Shown here piece after piece: positions 10,250-22,450 of a DNA stretch of 64,000 nucleotides (the first letter of the stretch is position 1; each line of letters begins with the position of its first letter). The stretch spans positions 90,977,501-91,041,500 of the forward strand of contig CM027379.1 of assembly GCA_015680905.1 (NCBI GenBank), in the 5' to 3' direction. The stretch comes from Coptis chinensis (lineage: Eukaryota; Streptophyta; Magnoliopsida; Ranunculales; Ranunculaceae). A program made the translations under genes and the position numbers. The notes under the pieces were generated by a model. The model was not told the DNA's origin, ran no database searches, and was given only the letters and a program-made list of their open reading frames with translations.

Positions 10250-12843
10250 TCCATGATCTTCAAGCTAAAAGACCAATTGAAGCTAGACACAAGTTCAGTT
10301 TCTCAATAATCACTGTCTTTGTCCATTGTGAGTCTCAGCTCACTGCAGTAGCTCCTAATGTAAAGACATAACCACTAGTGTCTTGCGCTTTCATTCCTAC
10401 GATTAACTTTACCTGCAAAGTCTGTATCAATATACCATTGCAAGTACATATTATCCCTCACATAACATATGTATTCATCAGTAGTACCTCTTAGATACCA
10501 CAATATCTACTTCACTGCTTCCCAGTACTGCTTGTCATGATTGGTCATCAACTTGTTAATATCTTCCACTGCATGGGAAATATATGGGCGCGTGCAAACC
10601 TTGTACCACTGCCTAGGGGCTTATGCCAAACTATACAAACTCTTTCTTAGCTTGCATACCATATTCTCTCTACCCAATTCAATGAAATACTCACGTTGTT
10701 GCACACACATCTCTTCCTCTTGGTCACCATAGAGGAAGACAATTTCCACATCTAACTACTCAAAGTGTAAATCTTCTGCTGCAATAATACTCGACACTAA
10801 CATTGTAGTATTTAGTTTCACAACTGGAGAGAATATCTCTATGTAATTAGAGATGAGGGACTTCATCTCATTCTTCAATGCAAGTTCCCACTGGCTCGCA
10901 TCCTAAACCTCCATTGTTTTATCATAGCATCGGGGCACACCGCCATCAGTATGTGGCAAGGATACTGACGATCCTCTTTTGATCAAGTAAGCTGTTGTGC
11001 TAATGGCCTCTGCCCAGAACTGCTTGAGCATCTCTGCTAGTGTACGCATACACTTAGCTATTTCTGTCAGTGATATGTCCATACACTTTGCCACACTATT
11101 CTATTGAGGCATCCCTGGCATAATATATTCCATCTTCATTCCATTATTTGCACAATCAATCTTGAAACCTGCATCAACATACTCTACTCTTTCACCGGAT
11201 CTCAGCTCTTTCACCTTCAAGCCTATCTCATTCTCAACTTTGGCCTTACACTTCTTGAACACTTCATAATCCTCAGATTTATGTCTCAAGAAATATGCCC
11301 ACACCTTTCTCGTGTGGTCATCAATGAAAGTCACAACATATGACTTTCTGCCATAGGAGGAGACTGTAGCTAGCCGACAGACATCTATATGGACTAACTC
11401 AAGCTTTTCTGCTTTCAAAGTTCCACTCACGTCCTGAAAACTCACCCGCTTCTGTTCTCCAACGCAGTTCCCACATAAGCCAAATTCAGTCGACTGTAAC
11501 ATGGGTAGTTTTCCAATTGAGTAAAAGACTTGCATTCCTTTTTCACTCACATGACCAAGTCTGCGGTGCCACACATTTGGATTTTCTTCTTTATACACAA
11601 CAACAATTGAACCACATGCATCTATGGTCCTATAGAGAGTATCATTCTTCTTTCCTTTTACCATTATCATAAAACCTCTAAAGACCTTCCAAGCATCACT
11701 AGTAAATGTTGTCACATAACCTTCTCTGCCAACTGCCCCACAGAAATCAAGTTTTTCCTTAAATCAGGGACATGTCTCACATCTCTCAATTTCCATGCAA
11801 ACCCTTTTAATTTGATCTGTACATCACCCTTGCCAACAATGTTACAAGGTTGATCATCACTAAGAAACACCTTGCCTAGATCACCTTTGGTGTAGTTCTT
11901 AAAGAACTTTCGATTTGAGGTCACATGGAACGATACGCCGGAATCTATCACCCAAGACTCCCAATTGTTCTTCTCCATAGAACATATCAATGTGTAATCA
12001 TCCACTTCAACAACATTAACATTTTGATTCTTGTTCTTGTTGTTATTTCTTAGAGTTTTACATTCATAACTATAATGGCCTGGCATGCCACAATTGTAAC
12101 ACAAATCACCACTTGTATCTCTAGGTTCTTGTTCAATATCATCAAGGATATTAGATTTCCATCTCCCTTTTCTATGTTCTGACCGATGTCGGCCTTTGTA
12201 TGAACTTCTTCCTCTACTATCTGTGATCAATGCAGGCTCTGAAGTGGAGGCACTATCTGACTACTTTTGAATCTCCTTGGTTAGTATCATACTAACAACT
12301 TCATCATATTTCAACTTAGATTTACCAGAAGAACCTCTAATTGCAGAAACCGTGGCTTTCTAACTCGATGGCATTTGTCAAAGAATTGTGCTAGCTATTA
12401 TCTCATCACTAAAAATGATCTTAACTGACTCAAGTTGATCTTTGGTCTCATTGAACAAATTAAGATGTTCTCTGAAAGAATTTTCCACATACATTCTCAA
12501 TATAAAGAGCTTCGTTATAAGATGCACCTTATTCGCCGCAGAAGGTTGTTCATACATACTTGAGAGAGCTTTCATGAGAGACATTGTCATCTTCTCGTTC
12601 TTGATGTTGAAGGCTACAGACTTTGTCAAACTCAATCGGATTGTCGCTAATGCTTTTCTGTCAAGCAAATCCTATGCTCCTTGTTCCATCACTGCGGGCT
12701 TTTTTTCCTACCAACGGTTCATAAAGATATTTCTGATAAAGATAATCCTCTATTTGCATCTTCCAAAAGCCGAAGTTTGTACCATCAAACCTCTCAACCA
12801 TGGCTGTTGTTTTCTCAGCTGTCATTGCTCCCACTAGAACCAA
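10250..12843 (-). pseudogene. Copia gag-pol remnant with an internally deleted RT
   Basis: Reading from 12843 downwards: a gag UBN2-type N-terminus (VERFDGTNFGFWKMQIEDYL), a frame break, the middle of gag (12668-12378), a zinc knuckle CYNCGMPGHYSYEC and a protease site WVIDSGVSFHVTS (12230-11712). Next come the GAG-pre-integrase motif HRRLGHVSEKGM and the integrase core with HIDVC and FIDDHTRKVWAYF (11715-11101), then a short continuation to 10903. Of the RT only patches remain: FSPVVK, FLYGDQEEEM and APRQWYK. These run straight into RPYISHAVEDINKLM from beyond the catalytic YVDD segment, so the RT core is deleted. Several stops and frameshifts are present. The element cannot transpose by itself. 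Confidence 0.85.
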
Positions 12844-12954
12844 ATTATGGTGGAGTAATCCTCACTCAAGAAATTTCTTCAAACACCTTGTCTCAAACAA
12901 CGGTGGAGTTCACCACTTCTTCAAACTCTTTCAACAATTCAATTAATAAACCAC

Positions 12955-12966
12955 GCTTTGATACCA
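12955..12966 (-). other. Copia primer binding site
   Basis: The minus strand reads TGGTATCAAAGC two bases inside the 5' LTR end. It differs by one base from the initiator-methionine tRNA PBS common in plant Copia elements. Confidence 0.75.
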
Positions 12967-12968
12967 GT

Positions 12969-13589
12969 TGTTAGGAATTATAGATCACACTAATCCCGAC
13001 TAACGACAATTATCCTCAAGATCTTGGAATCAATGACAAAACAAGAACACCAATACAACCACTAAAACAATAATGAAAAAACAAAGAATAAACGAACACA
13101 AGGAACTTACATGGTTTGGCAATTGCCTACATCCACAAGCACACCAAAATCCATTATAATCAAAAAGTTGTTTACAATGTCACGAGCCTCACACAAACAC
13201 CAATCTCTCTCTCACATGCACACATTTTTGGCACTCACAAATTTATGCTATTGCACTATCACAATACACTCACAAATTTGGCTATTGCCTTACACTAATT
13301 ATCACTCTAATAACGTACTCGCAACGTGCCCCGTACACTATGAGCTCTTTTAGTTGTGTCTTGTTTAATTCACTAGTCTCATGGGGGTATTTATAGACTT
13401 CCAATTGCCGAAACCGTGAAAATAGTTGATTTCTAAAACCAACCTTAATTCCTAAACCATTATAGGATACGCGCTGAACAAGGAAATGTATTGGTTTCCA
13501 ATTCCAATACTGGCGGGTTCCTTATTTCTAGTTTCCAATTTAAAACTCAAACGTTTCTAACCCATGTGATCAGGCTCCACATCATAACA
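12969..13589 (-). repeat. Copia 5' LTR, full length (621 bp)
   Basis: On the plus strand it begins TGTTAGGAATTA and ends ATCATAACA, giving TG...CA termini. The PBS lies directly to its left, and its right two thirds match 9822-10177. The base just outside is at 13590; TTTTC there would be half of a target duplication, but the partner is lost. Confidence 0.85.
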
Positions 13590-13594
13590 TTTTC

Positions 13595-14031
13595 TAGAGG
13601 TAAACTTGGGGCAGTTGGAGGAAACAAATATATTCTTTAAAAAGGTTTTGCAAATGCAGACTAAAGCAAATTTATAAAGGTTTCATGTGGAAAATTTGTG
13701 TTTGATAAACTTTTCAAAACAAAGTTTTATTTGATCAAATTTTCATGTGTTTGATGGAACTTAACAAAGAAGTAGATTTGATCTCCATTACTAAAATTTA
13801 GGGATTTGAAAGGTATATGAAGGGATTTGAAGGATATATATATACCATATTTTTTATACCATAGTTTATACTATGCCCCATAATTTTACCTACAACGTGA
13901 ATTATAGCCTAGTTTTTTGTGGATATGATCTACTAACTATAGATAACATCTCTACAAAAATTCATCTCATATGGAAGTACATACTTATTTTAAGTAAGTA
14001 AAACCCCCATAAGTACGTAATTTTTTCTTCA

Positions 14032-14032
<1 letters not shown>
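13595..14032. other. Unassigned AT-rich stretch
   Basis: Sequence beside the Copia LTR. I see no gene or element ends in it. Confidence 0.4.

Positions 14033-14121
<89 letters not shown>
14033..14121. repeat. (TA)n microsatellite
   Basis: Uninterrupted run of TA dinucleotides of almost 90 bp. Confidence 0.97.
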
Positions 14122-14124
<3 letters not shown>

Positions 14125-14344
14125 ATGTTTTTTACCAGCCGAGCTCAAACAAGAGGCTTATCAACAGATTCAGGCATGTTTTATACTTATCTCTTTTGGT
14201 CGAACTTATAATTGCATATTGTTAACTAATTGTCTTCTTACTTTTCATTTTTTTTGGATTTGGATTCACCTCATTCAAGAAGTGTGTAATATATGTAACT
14301 ATACTATATACATGTTCTACAAACATTACACGTTTTTTTTTTTT

Positions 14345-14605
14345 TTGGCAACTTCTTGGGTAATTTGAATAGGATCTCTAGGTGAATTAATTATCATAAA
14401 AAGAAGAATAGCTGAAATGGACACATTAATCCTGTGCAGAGTTTAGAACAACATATCGAGGTGCACGCCTTAAGGCAAACAAATGCCTTAAGGTATAGTC
14501 TAAATGATAACTGAATAATCCAAGATGCGCTTAAACTTCTTGGGTAATTTGAATGGGATCTCTAGGTTAATTATTTATCAAAGAAAGAAGAATAGAGCGA
14601 AATGT
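14345..14605. repeat. Imperfect direct duplication of about 70 bp
   Basis: The stretch beginning AACTTCTTGGGTAATTTGAA at about 14350 recurs at about 14536, with the same following order (GGATCTCTAGGT, then AAAGAAGAATAG). The copies are about 190 bp apart and differ by scattered substitutions. No function is evident. Confidence 0.75.
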
Positions 14606-14929
14606 ATTTGGGATCCAATGGTGTTGCAACCTTTTTTCTATTGGTCTTGGGGGGTTTAACTTTTCTTAGTGTCGTGCTAAGTAAGCAAGAGGTGTGATGG
14701 CGTGTACGGAGTGGGCTAAGGGATATCCTTTGTGTTCTTTATTGCACACTTTCTAATTAGCCATGTTGTTAGGGAAATTTGATTCTTTCGTTTATAGTTA
14801 TTGTTACTTTTAATCTGTTACTATCTTCTTGTTAATGCTGCAGCTGCATACAATTGATGATAAAAGTCTTTGAATAGGAATGTAAGAACTCAATTTACTT
14901 AGAACGGTGTGTGAAATGTGTTTTTTTAG

Positions 14930-15355
14930 GTCTTCCTCCACACCAAGAAATCGGAATGCCATCTCTATCTCCTACGATGATAGTGGTATTTACTCTTCTA
15001 CTGCGTAAAGTTAGAAGAATTAAATAAAGAAATAAATTGTCCTATTTGTTCTATTTGTTTATGTGTTTTATTTATATCCTTACAGGGTAACATTGTACAG
15101 TGGTTAAAGAAAGAAGGGGATAAAGTTGCTTTTGGTGAAGTACTATGCAAAGTTGAAACAGTAGGGTCTTTGTTTACTATTTTCTTTGTTCAAATGTTTT
15201 GGCTATCTGGTTTATGAATTTAGTTTAGAACCTAAATTATAACTATTCTGATGCATATATAGGATAAATCGATAGTGGAGATGGAATGTGTGGCAGAGTG
15301 TTTTCTTGCTAAAATAATCCGTGGTGATGGTGCAAAAGAGATAAAAGTTGGTGAG
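14930..15355 (+). pseudogene. Fragment of mitochondrial pyruvate dehydrogenase E2, lipoyl domain
   Basis: Three exon-like segments encode most of a lipoyl domain of dihydrolipoamide acetyltransferase, the PDH complex E2 core. Segment a (14930-14982) reads PPHQEIGMPSLSPTM. Segment b (15086-15160) reads [20 protein letters not shown] and then CKVET. Segment c (15263-15355) reads DKSIVEMECVAECFLAKIIR and then GDGAKEIKVGE. Introns have CAG/TAG acceptors and GT donors after b and c, and the lipoylated Lys of the ETDK motif is formed across the b-c junction. The donor after segment a looks altered, and the usual Thr-Glu after SPTM is reduced to one residue. Neither the mitochondrial presequence nor the E1-binding and acyltransferase domains were found, so this looks like a captured or duplicated piece that retains introns. 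Confidence 0.75.
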
Positions 15356-15748
15356 GTATTGCTATCTTAGCTGTTATCTGGATAACTTACACTGATTTAT
15401 TTTTCCAGTCTTGCGAAAGGTTGAGAGTAGGGATATCTTTGTTTTTTCCTTTAATTCTTTTCATTTAGATCGATAGCGTTCTCTTGCATTCTTGTACTTA
15501 TTGGTTAGTCGCAGTTTGTGAACATTTTGTTATTCCTAGTTTTATTCAGTTGTGTTTTTAAAGAATACTATTCATTATACTATTGTGTTTATATATATAT
15601 ATATATACAATAATCACTGATACCCAATGTATACATATCCTACTTCTATAAATTATAGCTTGTCCACGTGCTGTTGACTTATCGCCTTGTATCCATATCC
15701 CATTTCCATACACGCTCTTCTTAGACTCAATGTCTTCTCATTGCATAT
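15356..15748. other. Unassigned; short TA run
   Basis: Sequence after the E2 fragment with a small TA microsatellite at about 15591-15607. The next E2 exon was not found. Confidence 0.4.
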
Positions 15749-17500
15749 TGATCAGCTCCCAATGTGTGTTTTATTACCCTTACATTACTGCATTATAATT
15801 CTTCTTACGCTTAATGAAAATACAACTCATAGTTTTTATTGCCCTTTTCAGGTTACAGAGTAATTCAGACCACTTATCATAAAAGTTGCGCCTTAGCACA
15901 AAAAAGAGCCTTAATTATGCTTATTATGAAGACTCGAAGCTGCTATGAAAAAGTCAAAGTCAAAGATCAAAGGTCAAGGACTCAGAACCCAGGAGCTGAA
16001 AGTCAAGTCCTCAACTCAGAAGACTAGAGATATATAGATGTCCTTAACACAAAAGATGGCTCTCTAAAACTTATCTTGATCAAGAAGAAATCAAAAAGCA
16101 AAAGGAAAAAAGCAAAAGCATAAAACAAAGGGTGAGGTGTCTCAAATGTAATGGAGAAGGGCAAATCAATCATTTGTATAAAGTAGGGGTATAAGAACTA
16201 AAAGTTAGGGAGAGAGAATGCACCTAGACTTATTCTAGTGTCATGTAGGATTTATTTTATAGTTTTTTTTTCATTAAAGTCATTTACTTTATTATTCTTT
16301 ATTTTAAATCTTGTTATTTGTTTTTGTTATTCAATCAATCAATCATATTTCTTTGTTGTTCTTCTTTTCAATCATTTCATTTTATTTCTTTCAAGTTTGT
16401 ATTCTTTCAATCATTAAAACAACTTAAGCTTTTTAATGTTCTTCATAAACTAGTTAACCAATACAAGTCCTAAACTAAAGATTCTACCTTTCTTTCTTCT
16501 AAAACTCCCAACCATTCAAACTTTAAACAATCTATGGTGAACCACATCAACAACTTTGAGATATTCAACACAATATTACTTCAAATGGCACCGCCGTCAT
16601 GGATTGAAGGATCGGAGCAAGAATGCTTGGTTGAGCATCTAAGGAGGGAAACATTTGATCAATCCCTAAATGTGTGTTTTATTACCTTTACAATGCTTCA
16701 AATATGCCCTTCTTATGCTTAATGAACATACAACTTATAGCTTTTGCTACTGTTTGCAGGATACAGGCCATTTAGGACACATATTCATAATACGTGCATT
16801 TTAGCACAAAAAGGATGGATATTTACACTGCTTGGGAAGATTCCAGCTTTGGAGCAAAGTTATCGAAAAGTCAAAGTCAAAAGTCAAGTTAACTATCAAA
16901 GTCAAAGACTCAAGGACTCAAGACTGAAAGCTACTGACCTAGGGACCTAAAGCCAAATTCAAGACTTCTATTGTATGGGTTTAGGTCAAAGGCCCATAAG
17001 ATTGTTTCTAGAATGAAGGGCATAATTGTAAATTGTGTCCTATATAAACCAAAGAGATGTAGAAAATTAGTTATCCAATGTTTTAGGGTCCAAACCATTT
17101 GGTTTGTTAGGAGTAGAGTAACCTAATTTTAATTTCAAGTCTTTTTATTTTATTTTAATTGCTTTATTCTTAATTTCCATGTTGTCTTCAAGTTCTTATT
17201 TCAAGTTCAATCAAGTCTTCTTTCACTACAAGTTTTCATTATCTACAAGTTCTCTTCAATCAAAGTTGTTTTCATTTTCATGTTTTAAACTCCATTCCTT
17301 TACTAGTATTTTCCACCATTAGAGAGTTTAGAAGAGTTTAGAGAGAGAGTTTTCCAACCATCAAACCCATCCTCTAACCTTTGGATCTAGGATGAACAAC
17401 AAACCCAACTCTCACTTTCTTAACTTGTCAGGATCACTCTCATCTTTTCACTTCTTATTTTTCTAATTTTCGTTGATTTACTTTGTTGTTTTTCATTATT
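15749..17500 (+). mobile_element. Two diverged gypsy-type LTR copies; possible TRIM
   Basis: Two direct copies begin TGATCAGCTCCC (15749) and TGATCAATCCCT (16656). Both continue with ATGTGTGTTTTATTACC, CTTAATGAA, a TTTGCAGG-like site, TTAGCACAAAAA and then tracts of AAAGTCAAAGTC. The first ends TTCA at 16582 and is followed by AATGGCACCGCCG, which resembles the PBS of the local gypsy elements. A purine-rich GGAGGGAAACATT lies just before the second copy. The 73-bp interior with PBS-like and PPT-like ends is the plan of a terminal-repeat retrotransposon in miniature. The copies are strongly diverged in their 3' halves, so two unrelated solo LTRs remain possible. The second copy's 3' end is not clear; it has a TATATAAA box at 17041-17048. 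Confidence 0.5.
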
Positions 17501-17660
17501 GACTTACTATTTTGCAAATCCAGGTTCGAGATCAACATACTGGAGAGGAGTTGAAGCTGCAGCGCTGGAAAATGACCAAACTTCACTAGAATTCGAAGCA
17601 TGACCGCGCGGGCGACCGTGAGCTTGTCGGCGGGTAACCATGATCCCACCTCCAAACAGC

Positions 17661-19308
17661 TGATGTTAGCACTTTTATGGTTTAATGAATATGAAATTTC
17701 ACAACCTTTTACGTACTAATTTTCAAGATTTCCTTACTCACGTGTTTTCATTTGTATGTTTAGAGTAAGGGTTTCGTTCCAACCTAAATACTAGGCTGAC
17801 GTCACAACTAGAATATGTTCAAGGGAACTAGTGATAAGAATTTTGTTGTGAACATTTTAGGTCGTTCTTTCCTACAAAAATCTAACGTGCAAGACAAGGT
17901 AAAAAAAAATGAAACTTTAGTTGTTTAATTAAGAAAACTAGAAAGAAAAAAAAAAAAGGTAGAGGATTAATCCTGCTCATGGAAAGTCTAACAACATATG
18001 TTTTTAGATATAGATCACTATAATCTCTAATCCGTTTTGGGTTCATAAACAAACCAGAAAAGGGACTTGAGTATCGATCCCTAGCAAGATGTACTCATCT
18101 CTGAGTCCATCTTACTAGTATGAGGAGTTGAATTGATATTTCATCTCTGAAATACCATCTCAATTTCTGGTCTCATCCTACATCAACCTGTCAAATAGAG
18201 AAGTCTGAATTCTCCAGGAGCTCACGCACGCGACTAGCCCCAGTGTCACCTAGGTGGTGCACGCAAGTTCATCTCGAGCTCCATGCCTTGAATTTGGCCG
18301 GTCACTACCATTTTGGGGTAGGAAGTCAAATGAGTCCTAAACATCTAAGTAGTGGTTCTGTAATCTAAAATACGTAGCATGATCCTCACATGAGCATCAT
18401 TAACCCTCCACCTTAGAGGGTTTTAGCTCATGATCGGAGTAATAATTTTGCAATTGAGTTATGCTAAATTAAGATAAAAGTAGAAAGAGAGAAATGAAAG
18501 ACCTGATTTTTACTTAAAGGAAATAAGCTTTTTATTTGATGAACTAAGTTTACTCCATTAACACTATTACAAGAAACTTAAAGCTTAGCTATAAAATAAA
18601 ACATGCATGCATATGGGAATGAATGAGAATGAATCCAAAATTAGCCCATTTCAAGAGCTTTCTCTCATTCTCCCACGTGAATCACCTCCCACCATTACTC
18701 ACATTTAATTTCATTTTATCTCCAAATTAAACAAAGCCAAAATTAAACACTATTTGGCATAAAAAGTCTAGTCAAAGTAATTAATACATGCAAGATGTCA
18801 ATTTGATTGTGCCAATAATTTTCCACTTTTGTCTTGACTTACTCTATGATTGATGATTCATCACGTCTTGTGGGCTTGCAGAGTAGGTCCACGTATTGTG
18901 TCCAGTGGTAGGTCTGCAAGTCGATTTCTACAAAATCTGGCCTGAGGTAGAGCTTGTCGCACTGATTGTCTGGGCAGCTTACTTGTCGGAATCGGAGTCC
19001 AGGTTCAAGAGATATGAGCTTCGGAAGTTGGATGCTTTTTTGTACGTAATCCCGTTCTAACTTGGAATCGTCCTGTTGGAGTTCCTAGGCTTTAGGCGGC
19101 TTTGTTGAGCTTTGCATGAGCTAAATCAGAAAGCTTCACGTAGACACACTATTCCATGCTTAAATACTAGTTTTGTCATCATTTTTACGTTGATTGCTCA
19201 AATCTGCAAAAGCACGAAACTACGATTATTTCATTATTATTAAGCACATAATTAACCAAAATATTATGTCTCTACGAGGTTTTATATTATAGTTTTGGGT
19301 GCTTATCA
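17661..19308 (-). repeat. Athila-like 3' LTR (minus strand)
   Basis: On the minus strand it begins TGATAAGCACCCAAAAC at 19308, directly after the PPT GTTTGGGGGTGGTG. It shares the start, the TTAATTATGTG-type segment and the hairpin CCCTC...GAGGG (18404-18420) with the other LTRs in the window, but is clearly older and more diverged. The far end at 17661 (minus strand ...ACATCA) is a guess from LTR-end form. The flanking target duplication was not recognised. Confidence 0.65.
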
Positions 19309-19348
19309 CACCACCCCCAAACAACACTTTGCTTGTCATCAAGCAAAG
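19309..19348 (-). promoter_or_regulatory. Hairpin plus polypurine tract at the 3' LTR
   Basis: A perfect inverted repeat with 9-bp arms CTTTGCTTG / CAAGCAAAG and a 4-nt loop (19327-19348) is followed on the minus strand by TGTTGTTTGGGGGTGG and then the LTR. The same hairpin-PPT order precedes the 3' LTR at 59231. The PPT primes plus-strand DNA synthesis in LTR elements; the hairpin's role is unknown to me. Confidence 0.8.
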
Positions 19349-21056
19349 AAGAGACATTTAACAGATAAGTGGCAAAAAATGTGTAGTCTTAAGCTAGTTC
19401 TCGTTTTGCAGAGTGTGGTTACATTGACCGTATGTAACAAAGCCTTAAACCACTAGGAATTCCTTAGTGGACAAGTTATAGCCTCGTGAGAGTTTTCCAG
19501 AGAAGATACTCACAAACTTCATCTATACTACAACAACTCAGTAACAAAAGCTTGTTCCCTAAATTAATCTAAGATATCTATACATCTCATTAGCAGGGAA
19601 CGAGGATGAATCCCTTTGAAACTCAAGTTAATATGCATACAATAATTAAAACATCTACATATGAATATGCATATGCATATAGTGAACTTTACATTGAAAT
19701 ATACAAGCAGGGCCGTTTCTGGATCCTTTGGAGAGCGTCCCTAAATAGGTTCTCACAGGTATGTGTTGAAACACAAATTCACTCATAATTTTTCCACTTA
19801 GGTTTTGCTAACTCCAGTGTGCAGTGGCACACGTTTCCTCACATCTCAATGACAATCAGAGGAGTCGAGGTTGATCAATCACATCTACTACTTATTATCA
19901 CACCATCCTACTCCTAATTGAGCTAAAGGTATTTATTAGGTATTATGGGGCTTAGGTTGTGATGTAGAAGAAAATGGAATGGATTGAAAATAAAAAATGA
20001 CAAGTATGAGAGAATAAGGCCTTCAAGATATTTACACTAGAGATATCCTTGTTTTCTTTCCATGCTTGTACATGAGTTTCCATACTTTGCTCTTAAGCTT
20101 TTGGACTCTTTTTGAGCTGAATTTGGGGAGTTCTAACTTTTTTATTTTTTTATTTTTTTATAACTTAAGAAACATAATTATATTTTTCTTTTCTTTTTCT
20201 CTCCTGAAGCAAGTAACTGATTTTTATTTGGGACAAGTCTTTCTCTTTATTTTCCTACATTTCATCATATTTCTCATACTCATCATTTATGTGAGTTTAT
20301 TTTATTTAGGGTTAATACATGGGTAAGGAATTTTTGGTGAAAGTGAAAGGTTTGATGAAAGGTTCAGTAGGGCGACTAGCGGTAAAATTTGTAACATGTA
20401 TGAATTTTTGGCTATGTCGATCCAAAGAAGGCCTAAATTCTTGCCTAGGGTTTGGATGGTGATCAAGTAAGTAGATGCGTGATTTTCTCTATTCGGAAAA
20501 ACTACTCTTTTGTGTCATTACTCACATATCACACATATTGAGGCTTTTTGGTTAGATTCTCACAGGATTGATAATTTAAGTGTCATTACTGCTATATACA
20601 ATCGATGATACTCAGTGCATGAATGCTCATGAAAAGATGTAAAAACTATTGTGTACGTATTATATTCAACTTCTTAAGAACAAATCCTAATTCGAATGCT
20701 AATATGAGATTTCTAGACAATTTTCATCATAGAAAAGAAAACAAGACTTTGTTACTAAGTACATTCACTAAAAAGAAACTAGAAACTACCTACAACCTAC
20801 AAGTTGCCTAATTTTTGCTACAGGTTTAAAGCACCCCAAACAGAATGATGCTTAGTCCTCGAAGTATCAATAAATAAAGAAAAGAATTACTTGAGAACCG
20901 TGAGCAAAATTAGGGCTGGATCGCTGTAACAGAAAGTTATTCTAACATAATATATTATATAGAAATAAATAAAGAAAAATAATAACACACTAAACACAAC
21001 TATATATAGTTAGATATATATACACAGTGGCCTACTCAAATTTACCAACCAGTAGG
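19349..21056 (-). other. 3' non-coding spacer of the minus-strand gypsy element
   Basis: About 1.7 kb between ORF3 and the 3' LTR. It matches the inverted 57.66-59.19 kb spacer of the 48-kb element in several blocks, for example the stretch with ACTCTCACGAGGCTATAAC. A degraded hairpin/PPT (GAGGACTAAG then CTGTTTGGGG on the minus strand) lies at about 20824-20880. The 20066-20326 region is T-rich with no recognisable protein. Confidence 0.65.
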
Positions 21057-22010
21057 TCATGATGTTCTCAGGTCATCTTGAGTGAAATGCATTTCCTTAG
21101 CATCGTGCCAATAGATAATGGTTTGCCAAATGATGCTCCATTGTTGTTCCCCTGACTCGTTCAAATGTGGCAACATATCATCGTCGTTAGGGTAGTAACG
21201 AATGTTCTTCAGGTACCATGAAGGACGTTCACGCCATTGTTGAAACCTTAATGAACGAATTATTCTATTCGTCGAGGACATAGAATCTACTTTAACCCAG
21301 TCCTGAAAAGTAGTCGAAAACTGTGGGAAATGTGTCCTCATAATTCGGCAAGCATTTACATGTAAAAGTAGATACTGATGTCTAATAGTGCGAGTTCTTT
21401 TCAGATTGGAGATAACATAGTTTATGATATCAAAGAATGTATGACCTTGAGCAAGCGCGTTGAATACTACACATGCAACATCATTGGCAGTAGAAAAATG
21501 CCAATCGCCCATGATGTTTAGAAGGATAAACAACATCGCATTCCCCACGTTCATGGTCATGCTTGCTAAGGGAATGGTGGTGTCTAGCCATCTTCCAGGT
21601 GTAGCTCCTTCTTCTTTAATTGCAAGACCATCACTGTATGTTCCACAAAAAGTAGGCCATGAAAAGGAACAAGTAGAGTTTTGGTTGATGTATGGTCATG
21701 TTGTCGTCGGCTCGTGATAGGGAAGATCCAAAGTTAGGGCAAGTGTTGGCTCAGAAAAGATATGTTGTGTGCCACCAACTTGGATTGTGAACCCGTCTAA
21801 GAAGAAGCCTTAGGCATGATTAAATGCTTAGGTGTCTCCCATATTGGCATAAAAGTATGCAGCCAAACTTGGAGAATAAGTCTGGTTAGGTAGAAGAAGT
21901 AGGGAAAATCACCCGATGTTGGTGATGTAGTTAGGGAAATGAAGGCCATAAACATTGGAATCCATCATAACCTAGAAGGATTGCTCAAGAATGATTCTTG
22001 GTGTAGCCAT
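21057..22010 (-). pseudogene. Retroelement ORF3, degenerate (putative plant transposon protein type)
   Basis: Starts MATPRIILEQSF at 22010. About 318 codons with several stops in the first half; the last 167 codons (from 21560) are open. Landmarks shared with ORF3 at 56478 are YSPSLAAYFYANM near the start, then TNRIIRSLRFQQWRERP, and a tail with WQTIIYWHDAKEMHFTQDD. It sits between an ORF2 block and the 3' LTR on the same strand, as in the 48-kb element. I do not know a biochemical role. It loosely resembles ORF2, which suggests a distant paralogue. Confidence 0.65.
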
Positions 22011-22450
22011 GCTTGATGAAGATAGTTCAGGATGAGCAGAGAGAGGAGTAAGGCAGGGAGTCCTGACAGACTATCAATCAGTGCGAGGAAACGTCCAAAA
22101 TGAAATAGTCACGTTGTGTGAAACAACGAGAAGGTCCCACCGTAAGGAGAATCAAGTATATCGCCCACCTGATAGATAAGGTGATATAAAGAAAAGTATC
22201 CAAAAAAAATCTGATGGGATGGATGAAAGAGTATGGAAGAAGATAGACCCCACTTGTATTCAAATTTAAAACAACAAGTTAAAATTTGATTGAAATAACT
22301 ATTTATTAATAACAACTAGAATTATGACAATCCTAGTAGGCATACTCCTTAAACATTTATTAACAAAAGAAAACACAAAGACAAACAATTTTTTTTTATT
22401 ATTAGAGAACACGACGAAAAACTTAATTAAATTTTTTTTTTTTAGAATGA
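22011..22450. other. Spacer between ORF3 and ORF2
   Basis: AT-rich sequence with A/T runs at 22388-22443. On the minus strand it would be the leader of ORF3. No PPT-like tract is seen here, unlike the equivalent spacer in the plus-strand elements. Confidence 0.45.

Larger units (their letters stand above)
9822..13589 (-). mobile_element. Degenerate Ty1/Copia retrotransposon
   Basis: Minus-strand element. Its 5' LTR is 12969-13589 and its 3' LTR is the truncated 9822-10177; both begin on the minus strand with TGTTATGAT. A PBS-like site TGGTATCAAAGC, close to the initiator-Met tRNA type, follows the 5' LTR, and a purine-rich tract GTGGGAGAT directly precedes the 3' LTR. Gag, protease and integrase order is that of Copia. 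Because the far end of the 3' LTR is lost, no target duplication can be checked. It lies just upstream of NUP35 in the same orientation. Confidence 0.88.

Noticed and set aside
12442..12974. Plus-strand frames of 97-131 codons
   Set aside because: They overlap Copia gag on the other strand and show no domain.
20066..20326. Phe-rich plus-strand frame, possible membrane protein
   Set aside because: It lies in the T-rich 3' spacer of the minus-strand element, matching the A-rich spacer of element D in reverse.
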